Positions 23,061 through 29,322 of a DNA stretch of 30,919 nt are shown one piece after another (the first letter of the stretch is position 1; each line of letters starts with the position of its first letter). The notes under the pieces are model-generated. The model searched no databases. It was not told the origin of the DNA and worked only from the letters and a program-made list of their open reading frames with translations. This DNA comes from a virus: the IMG/VR virus record IMGVR_UViG_3300044641_001598, positions 1 to 30,919 of that record; one strand, written 5' to 3'. Position numbers and translations under genes: made by a program.

Positions 23061-23571
23061 TTAGGAAATCTTCGTAGTGTTCACTGCAATTATCTTGTAC
23101 TCTTTCTTTGCAGTTCTTTAGTGTGTTGTATATAGAAGACAAACTTATCTTAGTCTTGTCTGCAAGTTCTCTCATTGTTATATCTGAATCTTTATAGACT
23201 TTGAATAGCATTGCATCATACCAGTGCCACGAATCTATCTCATCGTTTAATCGTTGACTAAATATCTCAAATCCGTGTTTTGCTTCATCTAATTCTTCAT
23301 CCTCTACATCGAACTTATCAGATAACCTTGCAATGTCAATTCTGTTTCCGTGTTTCTTTAGGTCATTGTAGATATTTCGTAGCACAAACCAAACATAAGC
23401 CTTATTCACTTCTCCGTTATTGACTATCTTATCTTCGGTAGTATATCGGTTGATTCGTAGATACATTTCCTGCACTATGTCCTCTGCATAGTCACTTTCT
23501 CCCCAACTTCGTACTATCTTCAAGTATTCGTTGTGATATTTAGCAATGTATGTTAACCAATCTGCACTCAA
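23038..23571 (-). CDS. Phage-encoded ECF-like sigma factor, 177 aa
   Basis: Region 2-like part: EYLKIVRSWGESDYAEDIVQ, MYLRINRY and YVWFVLRNIYNDL (about residues 15-70). C-terminal helix-turn-helix: ITMRELADKTKISLSSIYNT (131-150), as in region 4. The spacer is acidic. The start is TTG at 23571, as no suitable ATG precedes the conserved DWLTYIAKYH opening. It would direct RNA polymerase to phage promoters, and its placement between accessory and late genes suggests control of late transcription. Confidence 0.75.
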   Translation of the reverse strand: MSADWLTYIAKYHNEYLKIVRSWGESDYAEDIVQEMYLRINRYTTEDKIVNNGEVNKAYVWFVLRNIYNDLKKHGNRIDIARLSDKFDVEDEELDEAKHGFEIFSQRLNDEIDSWHWYDAMLFKVYKDSDITMRELADKTKISLSSIYNTLKNCKERVQDNCSEHYEDFLNEDYERI

Positions 23572-23582
23572 TAGTGCAAAAT

Positions 23583-23657
23583 TTAATCTAATTTTTTATA
23601 TATCAGTATCAAAACAGAAGATATTACAAAATCAGTTATTAACAATAGTAGTTTCAT
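23583..23657 (-). CDS. Tiny membrane peptide, 24 aa
   Basis: Reads MKLLLLITDFVISSVLILIY-KKLD: a single hydrophobic helix with a basic end. Its ATG overlaps the stop of the Tad2-like gene (ATGA), and it occupies the interval before the sigma factor. The short length makes coding status uncertain. Confidence 0.4.
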   Translation of the reverse strand: MKLLLLITDFVISSVLILIYKKLD

Positions 23658-23968
23658 TTTATAATTTCAATATTTATTAAAGACCAATCATCTGATAGTA
23701 AATCATTACAATTAGGTTGCCATCCATTATTTAAACTTCCAGTAGTATCACGAAAACAAATATTTGGCAATTTTGTTATTATATCAGATTCATATATATC
23801 AAAATAAAATTTAGAAATTCCATTTATTTTTTGATATTTATTATTTTTTGACAAACATCCTTTATCAATAAAAATATAGTTTCCTTTTCCTTTCCAAAAT
23901 TTTCTTTGTACTACGTTTCCTTTTTTTAATTCTTCTAATGCTTGTGAAAAATTCATGTAATTTATCAT
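23654..23968 (-). CDS. DUF2829 / Tad2-like (Thoeris anti-defence 2) protein, 104 aa
   Basis: Hallmarks of the family are present: MNFSQALEELKKGNVVQRKF with WKGKGNYIF at the N-terminus, LPNICFRD in the middle and GWQPNCNDLLSDDW near the end. DUF2829 proteins include Tad2, which sequesters the cyclic ADP-ribose signal of Thoeris defence. This member has an insertion-like central segment (about 36-65). Whether it binds the same ligand cannot be read from sequence alone. The start could also be the second Met (23956). It lies in a cluster of small accessory genes. Confidence 0.75.
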   Translation of the reverse strand: MINYMNFSQALEELKKGNVVQRKFWKGKGNYIFIDKGCLSKNNKYQKINGISKFYFDIYESDIITKLPNICFRDTTGSLNNGWQPNCNDLLSDDWSLINIEIIK

Positions 23969-23979
23969 ATATATTTAAT

Positions 23980-24237
23980 TTAAAGTTTTGCTTGTTGTTT
24001 AAGTTCTTTAATATGTTTTAACACTTGATTTTTAGATGTAAAGTATAATGTTTCAAACTTTTGCGTTTCAGAATTTAAAATAATTAGTTTCATATCTCTT
24101 AATGCTCTTGCTTTTGTACAGGAATGACAGACAATGCATCTGCCCATGTCAGCCTTTAACTGATATTTGCGTGAATTGACAGTGAAACAGTCTAATGTTT
24201 TAATTTTCTTACACTCAAAGCATCTCTTCTTTTCCAT
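23980..24237 (-). CDS. Zinc-ribbon protein, 85 aa
   Basis: CFECKKIKTLDCF at the N-terminus and CIVCHSCTKARAL after residue 30 supply two metal-binding knuckles, with the spacer FTVNSRKYQLKADMGRC typical of small Bacteroidota phage zinc-ribbon proteins. The C-terminal half is basic and helical (NQVLKHIKELKQQAKL). DNA or protein binding is possible; the function is unknown. Its start lies within the end of the upstream gene. Confidence 0.7.
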   Translation of the reverse strand: MEKKRCFECKKIKTLDCFTVNSRKYQLKADMGRCIVCHSCTKARALRDMKLIILNSETQKFETLYFTSKNQVLKHIKELKQQAKL

Positions 24238-24565
24238 TACTTTCTACAATTTCAATTAACTTCTCTAAACAAGCAAGTTCTGCTTCTTCGTATGAATCAT
24301 AAACTTCTGAAGTCCAACTTCCCCAATTCGCCCACCATTTAGTTTCATCATATTTTTCAATTCTGATATGAACATTATACTTCTCTCTAAACCATCTAAA
24401 TGCTTGTGAGTAGGTTGGTGCTAAAACAGTATATTCTCCGTGATTAATGTATTCACATATATCTAATCTTCTACCTGCGTGATAATAAGAAGCCAAACAA
24501 GGTTCATCAAATCCAAGTTGCTTCATTCTTAAAGCTAACTCATAAGGTACAAATTCTTTTTCCAT
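24215..24565 (-). CDS. Conserved phage/prophage protein, 116 aa
   Basis: Contains FVPYELALRMKQLGFDEPCL, APTYSQAFRWFREKYNVHIR and YEEAELACLEKLIEIVE. This set of motifs is very common in Bacteroidota phages and prophages, without known function. The predicted fold is mixed α/β and soluble. It overlaps the downstream zinc-ribbon start. Confidence 0.72.
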   Translation of the reverse strand: MEKEFVPYELALRMKQLGFDEPCLASYYHAGRRLDICEYINHGEYTVLAPTYSQAFRWFREKYNVHIRIEKYDETKWWANWGSWTSEVYDSYEEAELACLEKLIEIVESNGKEEML

Positions 24566-24570
24566 AACTT

Positions 24571-24885
24571 TTAAATTGAATATTTCTCCTGTACTTCAGG
24601 TATTGCTGTAAATATTGGCGTTACCTTATACACAGAATTAAGCGTGTAGATTAAATCATATCCTTCATGCTCTTCTTGTTTCTGTATTTCTGATGTATGA
24701 AACCATTTGCCATCACCATAATTTACAAATAAACAGTTAAACTTTTTAGATAGTTCTAAATTTATAAAAGTATTTTTGGCTTTAAATCCTTTATTAAAAC
24801 CATTAGGATGATTGTTGTTAAATTTAGTATCATCTACCTTTTCTAAATCCATACGTATAAGAGCGTATTTGTCGTAGTTAATCAT
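24571..24885 (-). CDS. Hypothetical protein, 104 aa
   Basis: Starts MINYDKYALIRMDLEKVDDT. The second half has NCLFVNYGDGKWFHTSEIQK and YDLIYTLNSVYKVTPIF, suggesting a compact β fold. Predicted soluble with no membrane segment. No family with known function is recognised. Confidence 0.62.
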   Translation of the reverse strand: MINYDKYALIRMDLEKVDDTKFNNNHPNGFNKGFKAKNTFINLELSKKFNCLFVNYGDGKWFHTSEIQKQEEHEGYDLIYTLNSVYKVTPIFTAIPEVQEKYSI

Positions 24886-24907
24886 ATTTAAAACACCTTT
24901 TTTTTCA

Positions 24908-25039
24908 TTATTCTTCAGGATTTAAGCGTTCAAATGCAGTATCTTGATATACCCAACTTAATACATAGTTAGTTGCTCTTTGCCAGTTTCTTTTTAGAAA
25001 CGGGTGCTTTTCGTGTTTTCTTCGTCTATTCTTGTTCAT
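24908..25039 (-). CDS. Small basic protein, 43 aa
   Basis: I start at the Met in MNKNRRRKHEKHPFLKRNWQ (25039), just inside the end of the upstream gene, because the longer frame from 25105 would overlap that gene by 80 bases. The protein is strongly basic at the N-terminus, then has ATNYVLSWVYQDTAFERL. It may bind nucleic acid. Family unknown. Confidence 0.5.
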   Translation of the reverse strand: MNKNRRRKHEKHPFLKRNWQRATNYVLSWVYQDTAFERLNPEE

Positions 25040-25289
25040 CTGATTTAAAAGTTTCGTTGTAGTATTGTTCAAATTCTTGATTGTTTTCTTGTGTTGAGTC
25101 TTCATCCCAATCTACGTCAAGTTCCCAATTCCAAGTATCTCGATAAGCAAACCCTTGTTTATATGAATCTTTCATCTGCTGCTTCTCCATTTCTTTGGCT
25201 TGATTGATAATTTCTTCAAATGTTAGCTTTTCATACCAATATTCATCTGATAGTAATTTTTCTTTAATATACTCTATTGCTGTTTTCAT
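25026..25289 (-). CDS. Small acidic protein, paralogue of 25442-25663 (87 aa)
   Basis: Contains MKTAIEYIKEKLLSDEYWYE, FEEIINQAKEMEKQQMKDSY and ends near EQYYNETFKSDEQE. The EIINQAKE-EK-Q segment and the YYN-TFKS ending match the protein at 25442-25663. A very acidic insert (ELDVDWDEDSTQENN) distinguishes it. Function unknown. Confidence 0.7.
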   Translation of the reverse strand: MKTAIEYIKEKLLSDEYWYEKLTFEEIINQAKEMEKQQMKDSYKQGFAYRDTWNWELDVDWDEDSTQENNQEFEQYYNETFKSDEQE

Positions 25290-25290
25290 A

Positions 25291-25440
25291 CTATTCTGAT
25301 TTAAAATAAATTAATATCGAATCAATTGCTTTTGTTATCATCTCTGGTGTTTGTGTAAGTTCATCAACTTCACCAATACGCCATTCTTGATATTCTTCTA
25401 ATACCAGTAATGCTATATCAATATCTAATTCTTTTTCCAT
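25291..25440 (-). CDS. Small acidic protein, 49 aa
   Basis: I choose the start at 25440 (MEKELDIDIALLVLEEYQEW), one base after the upstream stop; the open frame extends further up but only by overlapping that gene. It ends KAIDSILIYFKSE. Helical and acidic. It sits between two paralogous genes. Function unknown. Confidence 0.6.
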   Translation of the reverse strand: MEKELDIDIALLVLEEYQEWRIGEVDELTQTPEMITKAIDSILIYFKSE

Positions 25441-25441
25441 A

Positions 25442-25663
25442 CTATTTTGATTTAAAGGTTTTGTTATAATATTGTTCTGCAAATTCTTTTGAGTTTTGTT
25501 CTGATGTACAGTCTGTGTTATCACCATTCCAAAAAGCATCCATTATCTGCTCCTTCTCAATTTCTTTGGCTTGATTAATTATTTCATTTTTAATTGATTC
25601 AGGCAACCAATACCAATCATTATTTTCTAATTCTTCTAAAAACCAATCTATTGCTGTCATCAT
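25442..25663 (-). CDS. Small protein, paralogue of 25026-25289 (73 aa)
   Basis: Contains MTAIDWFLEELENNDWYWLP, NEIINQAKEIEKEQIMDAFW and EQYYNKTFKSK, aligning with the protein at 25026-25289 through most of its length except the acidic insert. The duplication is interrupted by the 49-residue gene. The start overlaps the stop of the upstream gene (ATGATGA region). Function unknown. Confidence 0.7.
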   Translation of the reverse strand: MMTAIDWFLEELENNDWYWLPESIKNEIINQAKEIEKEQIMDAFWNGDNTDCTSEQNSKEFAEQYYNKTFKSK

Positions 25664-25878
25664 AATTCTATTCCGTTTTCAGTTAATATTCCGTTAAATT
25701 CTTCTCTGATTCTTTCAAAAGTATCTCTTTCAATATCAGATAGTTGTTGATTGTATTTTATTTCTCGTTTTAAATATTGAAATAAATCAAACAAACAAAC
25801 GTAATAATCTGCTGATTTTACTGCACGATTAAATTCTTCGTTATCTTCTGGAAGATTAAATGTAAGTGTTGCTTTCAT
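25660..25878 (-). CDS. Small phage protein, 72 aa
   Basis: Starts MKATLTFNLPEDNEEFNRAV, with FDLFQYLKREIKYNQ and FERIREEFNGILTENGIEL. This TLTFNLPED-EF opening is found in a small protein family of diverse phages with no known function. ATGA overlap with the 47-residue gene upstream. Confidence 0.68.
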   Translation of the reverse strand: MKATLTFNLPEDNEEFNRAVKSADYYVCLFDLFQYLKREIKYNQQLSDIERDTFERIREEFNGILTENGIEL

Positions 25879-26018
25879 AGTTTTTCTAATTGTTCTTCTA
25901 ATATTTCTAACTCTGCTTCGTACTTCTGCATATCATATAGTAAGTCATTTACTTTGCAGTAGTATATCTTACCTTGTAGGTAATCTATTTCTTGTTCTAT
26001 TTCTATTCGTGTTTTCAT
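25875..26018 (-). CDS. Small coiled-coil protein, 47 aa
   Basis: Reads MKTRIEIEQEIDYLQGKIYY, then CKVNDLLYDMQKYEAELEIL and EEQLEKL. It is almost entirely helical with heptad spacing. The ATG follows AAACT and the stop overlaps the next start (ATGA). The dispersed AAACACGA motif begins inside codon 2. It fills an interval that otherwise has no gene. Confidence 0.62.
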   Translation of the reverse strand: MKTRIEIEQEIDYLQGKIYYCKVNDLLYDMQKYEAELEILEEQLEKL

Positions 26019-26030
26019 AGTTTTTTTTTA

Positions 26031-26561
26031 CTAATGTAATTCTTTTATTTTATTCTTATACATTTCGATAATATTTTTTAATTCTTCTTTGGTCCACTTT
26101 TTAGTAATACTACTATTTGATTCTAACCATTCAACTCTTTCAACTCCTATTTTATCAATTAATCTGATTCTATATTTAATTTGATTACCTGATAACATTA
26201 CGTTGCATTTATAACAAGATACCCATACATTGTCTTCGTGAAATCTAACATTAGAATGACCACCAGCACTTAAATAATGTGATGCGTGTTTTACTCCGTT
26301 TATTTCTTTTCCACAACTTATGCAAGGTTGATGTTTATCTCTTTCACGGATATATTTATTAAATACTTGTTGAGCAATCTTAAGATAGTCCTGTAAGGTC
26401 ATTAATTCCTCTTTTCGTTGCTTCTGTCTTTTCTTTTCTTCCTTCGCTTTAGTCTCCTTCCAAAACACAGATAAACATTCTTCTTTAGTACAATACTTTT
26501 GAAATGATGTATATGGGTGAAACTTCTCTTGGCAATGTTTACACTTCTTGCTTCTTATCAT
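26031..26561 (-). CDS. ninG: NinG/Rap-type recombination endonuclease, 176 aa
   Basis: An N-terminal zinc knuckle (CKHC, then CTKEEC) is followed by a charged helix and the NinG core: CISCGKEINGVKHASHYLSA, GGHSNVRFHEDNVWVSCYKC and SGNQIKYRIRLIDKIGVERV. The paired cysteines and histidines form an HNH-like metal site. Lambda NinG (Rap) cuts branched recombination intermediates such as D-loops and Holliday junctions. Its place beside the replication ATPase and in a genome with ERF and exonuclease fits a recombination role. Confidence 0.85.
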   Translation of the reverse strand: MIRSKKCKHCQEKFHPYTSFQKYCTKEECLSVFWKETKAKEEKKRQKQRKEELMTLQDYLKIAQQVFNKYIRERDKHQPCISCGKEINGVKHASHYLSAGGHSNVRFHEDNVWVSCYKCNVMLSGNQIKYRIRLIDKIGVERVEWLESNSSITKKWTKEELKNIIEMYKNKIKELH

Positions 26562-26821
26562 AATTCATATATTTTTTCTATTGCTAACTTACTATTTAAC
26601 TCTAAATTGATTCTTAATAGTTCCGTGTTTTCCTGCATTAACTGTCTATTCTCTGCTTCTAATTCAGATAAAGTTATTCGTACTTGCTCCAAATCGTTGC
26701 AGATACGTTGTATTCCTTTTCTCTTTTCATCACTCATTTTTTCTAACTGCAATCGTAATAGCATTTTATTGATAGTTAGATTGATGTTGATTCGTGCTGT
26801 TGTTAGTTTTAAATTATCCAT
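26558..26821 (-). CDS. Coiled-coil protein upstream of ninG, 87 aa
   Basis: Two helical parts: MDNLKLTTARININLTINKM and a strong coiled coil (RITLSELEAENRQLMQENTE-like, about residues 45-85). The start lies directly after an AAAACACGGAAAT motif that also spans the ATPase stop. It may be a small assembly partner of replication proteins; no family is recognised. Confidence 0.6.
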   Translation of the reverse strand: MDNLKLTTARININLTINKMLLRLQLEKMSDEKRKGIQRICNDLEQVRITLSELEAENRQLMQENTELLRINLELNSKLAIEKIYEL

Positions 26822-26832
26822 ATTTCCGTGTT

Positions 26833-27723
26833 TTAAAATGGTAGCCCATCGTCAAAGTTATTATTTTCTATTCGTCTTTTTATAGGGTCAATTCCTCCTA
26901 TTTTAAATCCTAATCCAAAATTATAATCAAATAATAAAGGGTCATTTAGTTCTGTTTGTTGTCCTCCTGTATCTCTATCCTTTATTTTTTCAATATCAAT
27001 CATTGTCATATATTTCATTTCAGGATGCTTTATAAGTCTATGAATTACTAACATATCATCACATCTATTCAAAAATGGCTTACCTCCTTCAATATGTGCC
27101 TTTAATGGTGGTTTAAGATGACCGAACCACCTATGGTCTTGTGGGTAAATCATTCCACTCCTTCCACTTTCTGAATTTGGATGCGTTGAAATATACAAAG
27201 TTTTGCCTGTACTATTGCAAAATTCTCGTGTAATATTTAAAAATTCATAATTATCAGAATGTTGCATCCCTCTATTTAATCCTGTAAATGGGTCTATAAA
27301 AGCAACATCACAATCTGAATTTCTAATTATTTCTAATATCTCAAAAGGTGTGTACATTTTTTCATTTGATATAAATTGAAAATATTGTTCCAATTCATCT
27401 TGATATTGTAATATTCTATTAGGTGGTATATCTGAATATTTAACTCCAGCAAACATTTGTATTAAATCACGCATAACTTGACCTGAACTATTTTCTCCCA
27501 TCCAAAGAAGAAATTTAAGTTTATGATTAGTAGCAAGTGCTAAAAAATACCATAACATCCAATATGACTTACCTACATTATCGTGTCCTAATACGATATT
27601 AAGTTGTTTACGTTTAAATAAAATATAATCATCCAAACTACATCCTATTCCTAATCCTCTGCTTATTTTACCATCTCGGTAGTCAAGCAAGTATTGTGTG
27701 TTATATCCTCGTGGTAGTATCAT
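26833..27723 (-). CDS. RecA/DnaB-like replicative ATPase, 296 aa
   Basis: Walker A GHDNVGKS near residues 46-53, a following acidic WMGEN near 74-78, and Walker B VAFIDPF near 140-146 identify an AAA_25/RepA/DnaB-like ATPase. It is probably the replicative helicase or its motor. The extreme C-terminus, NNNFDDGLPF, resembles the acidic tip by which SSB proteins recruit partners. It follows the initiator gene with an ATGA overlap. Confidence 0.82.
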   Translation of the reverse strand: MILPRGYNTQYLLDYRDGKISRGLGIGCSLDDYILFKRKQLNIVLGHDNVGKSYWMLWYFLALATNHKLKFLLWMGENSSGQVMRDLIQMFAGVKYSDIPPNRILQYQDELEQYFQFISNEKMYTPFEILEIIRNSDCDVAFIDPFTGLNRGMQHSDNYEFLNITREFCNSTGKTLYISTHPNSESGRSGMIYPQDHRWFGHLKPPLKAHIEGGKPFLNRCDDMLVIHRLIKHPEMKYMTMIDIEKIKDRDTGGQQTELNDPLLFDYNFGLGFKIGGIDPIKRRIENNNFDDGLPF

Positions 27724-28367
27724 TTGTTAACATTCATTTGTTTCATTACATTTTCATATAGTTGTTGGTCTAATGATTTGACTTTATTTTCTTGTATGTT
27801 TTCCTGTTTTTCCCAAGTCCTAACACAAGCCTTCCAATCTTTCATTTTATTTCTACCAACCATCCAACCTTTACTATCGTAGAAATTAATAAACTGATAA
27901 GCATCTATTTTATTATTTCTTTCAATGCAATATTGTAATACTTCTTGCAAAGAAGGTTTTATAAATATATTCTTTTCATTATTATCATTCTTGTTTGTTG
28001 TTAGTTGCTTGTTAGTTGTTTGTTGTTTGTTTGTTAGTTGCTTGTTAGATATACTTTCTTCACTTTGATAAACATCATATTTACAAATAGTTATAGTGGT
28101 ATATTTGTTTGTTGTTTGTATGTTGATTTCATTTGTTAATACAAACCTTTTTAAAATTGTTCTAATTGTCTGAATTGATATACCTGTATCACTTGAAATT
28201 TTATTATATGAAGTAATAAATTGACCTTTATTTATTTTGATTCCTTGCCAACTTCCGTCAGTATGATTTGCTTTTAATAACATATATAAAAATAAATGTA
28301 CTGCTTCACTTTTATTAAACCATTCCCAACTTATAAACTGCCTATGTAATTTAATCCACCCACTCAT
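27720..28367 (-). CDS. Replication initiator-like winged-helix protein, 215 aa
   Basis: The N-terminal 100 residues (GWIKLHRQFISWEWFNKSEA, then KGQFITSYNKISSDTGISIQ, TIRTILKRF) form the winged-helix domain seen in phage replisome organisers and DnaD-related proteins. A Gln/Thr/Asn/Lys-rich linker follows, encoded by direct DNA repeats, and then a C-terminal part with FYDSKGWMVGRNKMKDW, the FYxxxGWxxG-xxxxDW motif found at the ends of such proteins. It should bind origin DNA and load the ATPase encoded next. Confidence 0.8.
   Translation of the reverse strand: MSGWIKLHRQFISWEWFNKSEAVHLFLYMLLKANHTDGSWQGIKINKGQFITSYNKISSDTGISIQTIRTILKRFVLTNEINIQTTNKYTTITICKYDVYQSEESISNKQLTNKQQTTNKQLTTNKNDNNEKNIFIKPSLQEVLQYCIERNNKIDAYQFINFYDSKGWMVGRNKMKDWKACVRTWEKQENIQENKVKSLDQQLYENVMKQMNVNK
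27998..28048. repeat. Two 18-bp direct repeats within the initiator gene (possible iterons)
   Basis: TTGTTAGTTGCTTGTTAG occurs at 27998-28015 and again at 28031-28048, 33 bases apart, with shorter TTGTTTGTT units in between. They encode the linker of the initiator in frame. In lambda-type phages the origin lies as repeats inside the initiator gene, so this is the best origin candidate in the window. Confidence 0.5.
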
Positions 28368-28395
28368 AACTGTTCATCTGTAATTTTTAATAAAT

Positions 28396-28481
28396 AAAAA
28401 ACCCGACCTTTATCCAGTAGGGTTCGACGTCTACTTTCAAAAAATCGGGTAATAATTTTTTTAGTTACTTAATGTCGAACC
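28396..28481 (-). ncRNA. Putative attenuator leader with terminator and pseudoknot pairing
   Basis: Read on the minus strand, GGTTCGAC (28481 to 28474) comes first. Then ACCCGA (28450 to 28445) pairs with TCGGGT (28406 to 28401), followed by a T run: a terminator. Within it AGTAG and CTACT form a small hairpin whose loop contains GTCGAACC (28428 to 28421), the exact complement of the first segment. That pairing would cross the terminator stem, as in a pseudoknot or an antiterminator. It lies directly before the replication genes. Confidence 0.5.
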
Positions 28482-28492
28482 GTAACCGTATA

Positions 28493-28500
28493 CAAATATA
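28493..28500 (-). promoter_or_regulatory. Putative -7 box TATATTTG before replication leader
   Basis: TATATTTG matches the Bacteroidota -7 consensus TAnnTTTG on the minus strand. A start a few bases downstream would place GGTTCGAC at the very 5' end of the leader RNA. No clear -33 box is present. Confidence 0.4.
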
Positions 28501-28505
28501 ACTAA

Positions 28506-28700
28506 TTATTCTGATTCTTGTTTTGCATATATGCCTAATCGTTTTTCACAATTATCTATCCAGTCATCTAATAGCCATACATCGTATATGTCATCAGGAT
28601 TTCTGTCAGACTTTTTAATGGCATCTTCTTTGCTATTTGCTTTGCCTATCCAATAGTTAGGGCTTCCTTCATTCCATACGAATACTTTATAATATTTCAT
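28506..28700 (-). CDS. Small hypothetical protein, 64 aa
   Basis: Reads MKYYKVFVWNEGSPNYWIGK, then ANSKEDAIKKSDRNPDDIYD and a tryptophan-rich acidic end (VWLLDDWIDNC). A small β-α-β-like fold is likely. The start is preceded by AAAAACACGAACT, a copy of the dispersed motif next to ATG. It overlaps the end of the GIY-YIG gene by 14 bases. Confidence 0.62.
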   Translation of the reverse strand: MKYYKVFVWNEGSPNYWIGKANSKEDAIKKSDRNPDDIYDVWLLDDWIDNCEKRLGIYAKQESE

Positions 28701-29205
28701 AGTTCGTGTTTTTATATACTACCCAATGAAATGCTTTATACTTTCTACTTTTTTTCTTTTCTCCTATTGACATTTCATTTTTCATTTTATTATATAACCA
28801 AACGCAATAATCATATTTTTCATCAGATAGCATTTCATTTATTGGTGTTCCTTTATATTTTCCAAAATCAATAATATACTTTTCTGATAATTTGAATGAT
28901 TTTTTACTACCATTAATTAATTTACTTACAGATTCATCGTAAATATTACCTTCACTATTTTCTCCAAACTTGATTAACCTTATAGCAGTTTCTATTTGTT
29001 TTTCATTTAATTTAAACCACTCTCCAGATAATCTATTTTGAAAAAATCTATTATGCATATATTGTTCAGATACACCTTTACCATAACATATCAATTCAGC
29101 ATTTATATTTCCTGTTTTAATTTGTTTTAATCGTTTTTCAGGATTTACTGATTTACCTATCTTATGGTTTGTACCATCATATATTAAGTATGTATAATGA
29201 TTCAT
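28687..29205 (-). CDS. GIY-YIG (T5orf172/MUG113-type) protein with DUF3820-like tail, 172 aa
   Basis: Residues 1-70 (YTYLIYDGTNHKIGKSVNPE, KRLKQIKTGN, then HNRFFQNRLSGEWFKL) match the T5orf172/MUG113 subgroup of GIY-YIG nucleases, including the KIGKS-x-P-xRL and GEWF motifs. After about residue 105, FGKYKGTPINEMLSDEKYDY and CVWLYNKM resemble the DUF3820/exonuclease X C-terminal domain. It may be a DNA-processing enzyme or mobile-type endonuclease. The gene follows a terminator-like structure, with an AAAACACGAA motif before the ATG. Confidence 0.7.
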   Translation of the reverse strand: MNHYTYLIYDGTNHKIGKSVNPEKRLKQIKTGNINAELICYGKGVSEQYMHNRFFQNRLSGEWFKLNEKQIETAIRLIKFGENSEGNIYDESVSKLINGSKKSFKLSEKYIIDFGKYKGTPINEMLSDEKYDYCVWLYNKMKNEMSIGEKKKSRKYKAFHWVVYKNTNYEIL

Positions 29206-29222
29206 AGTTTCGTGTTTTAGTT

Positions 29223-29293
29223 AAAAAATGCTCGTCTTTCCGAGCCGTCAACAGGACATCGCTTAACCTGTGGTGTTGATATCATTACACACC
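29223..29293 (-). terminator. Structured intergenic RNA ending in a terminator
   Basis: Read on the minus strand, GGTGT/ACACC arms (29293-29289 with 29276-29272), ACAGG/CCTGT arms (29271-29267 with 29255-29251) and GCTCG/CGAGC arms (29245-29241 with 29234-29230) lie in succession. They are followed by ATTTTTT. The last hairpin is a standard terminator for the early transcript; the others may be alternative helices of a regulatory leader for the GIY-YIG gene. Confidence 0.6.
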
Positions 29294-29322
29294 TTTAATG
29301 TTTCCATCTACGATTTTTTTTA

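Noticed and set aside
27990-28048. CRISPR-like array
   Set aside because: Only two perfect repeats, with a short, itself repetitive spacer, all inside the coding frame of the initiator; no cas genes are present.
28411-28440. tRNA T-arm-like string GGTTCGA on the plus strand
   Set aside because: No acceptor, D or anticodon arms surround it, and the bases are better explained by the minus-strand terminator and its complementary segment.
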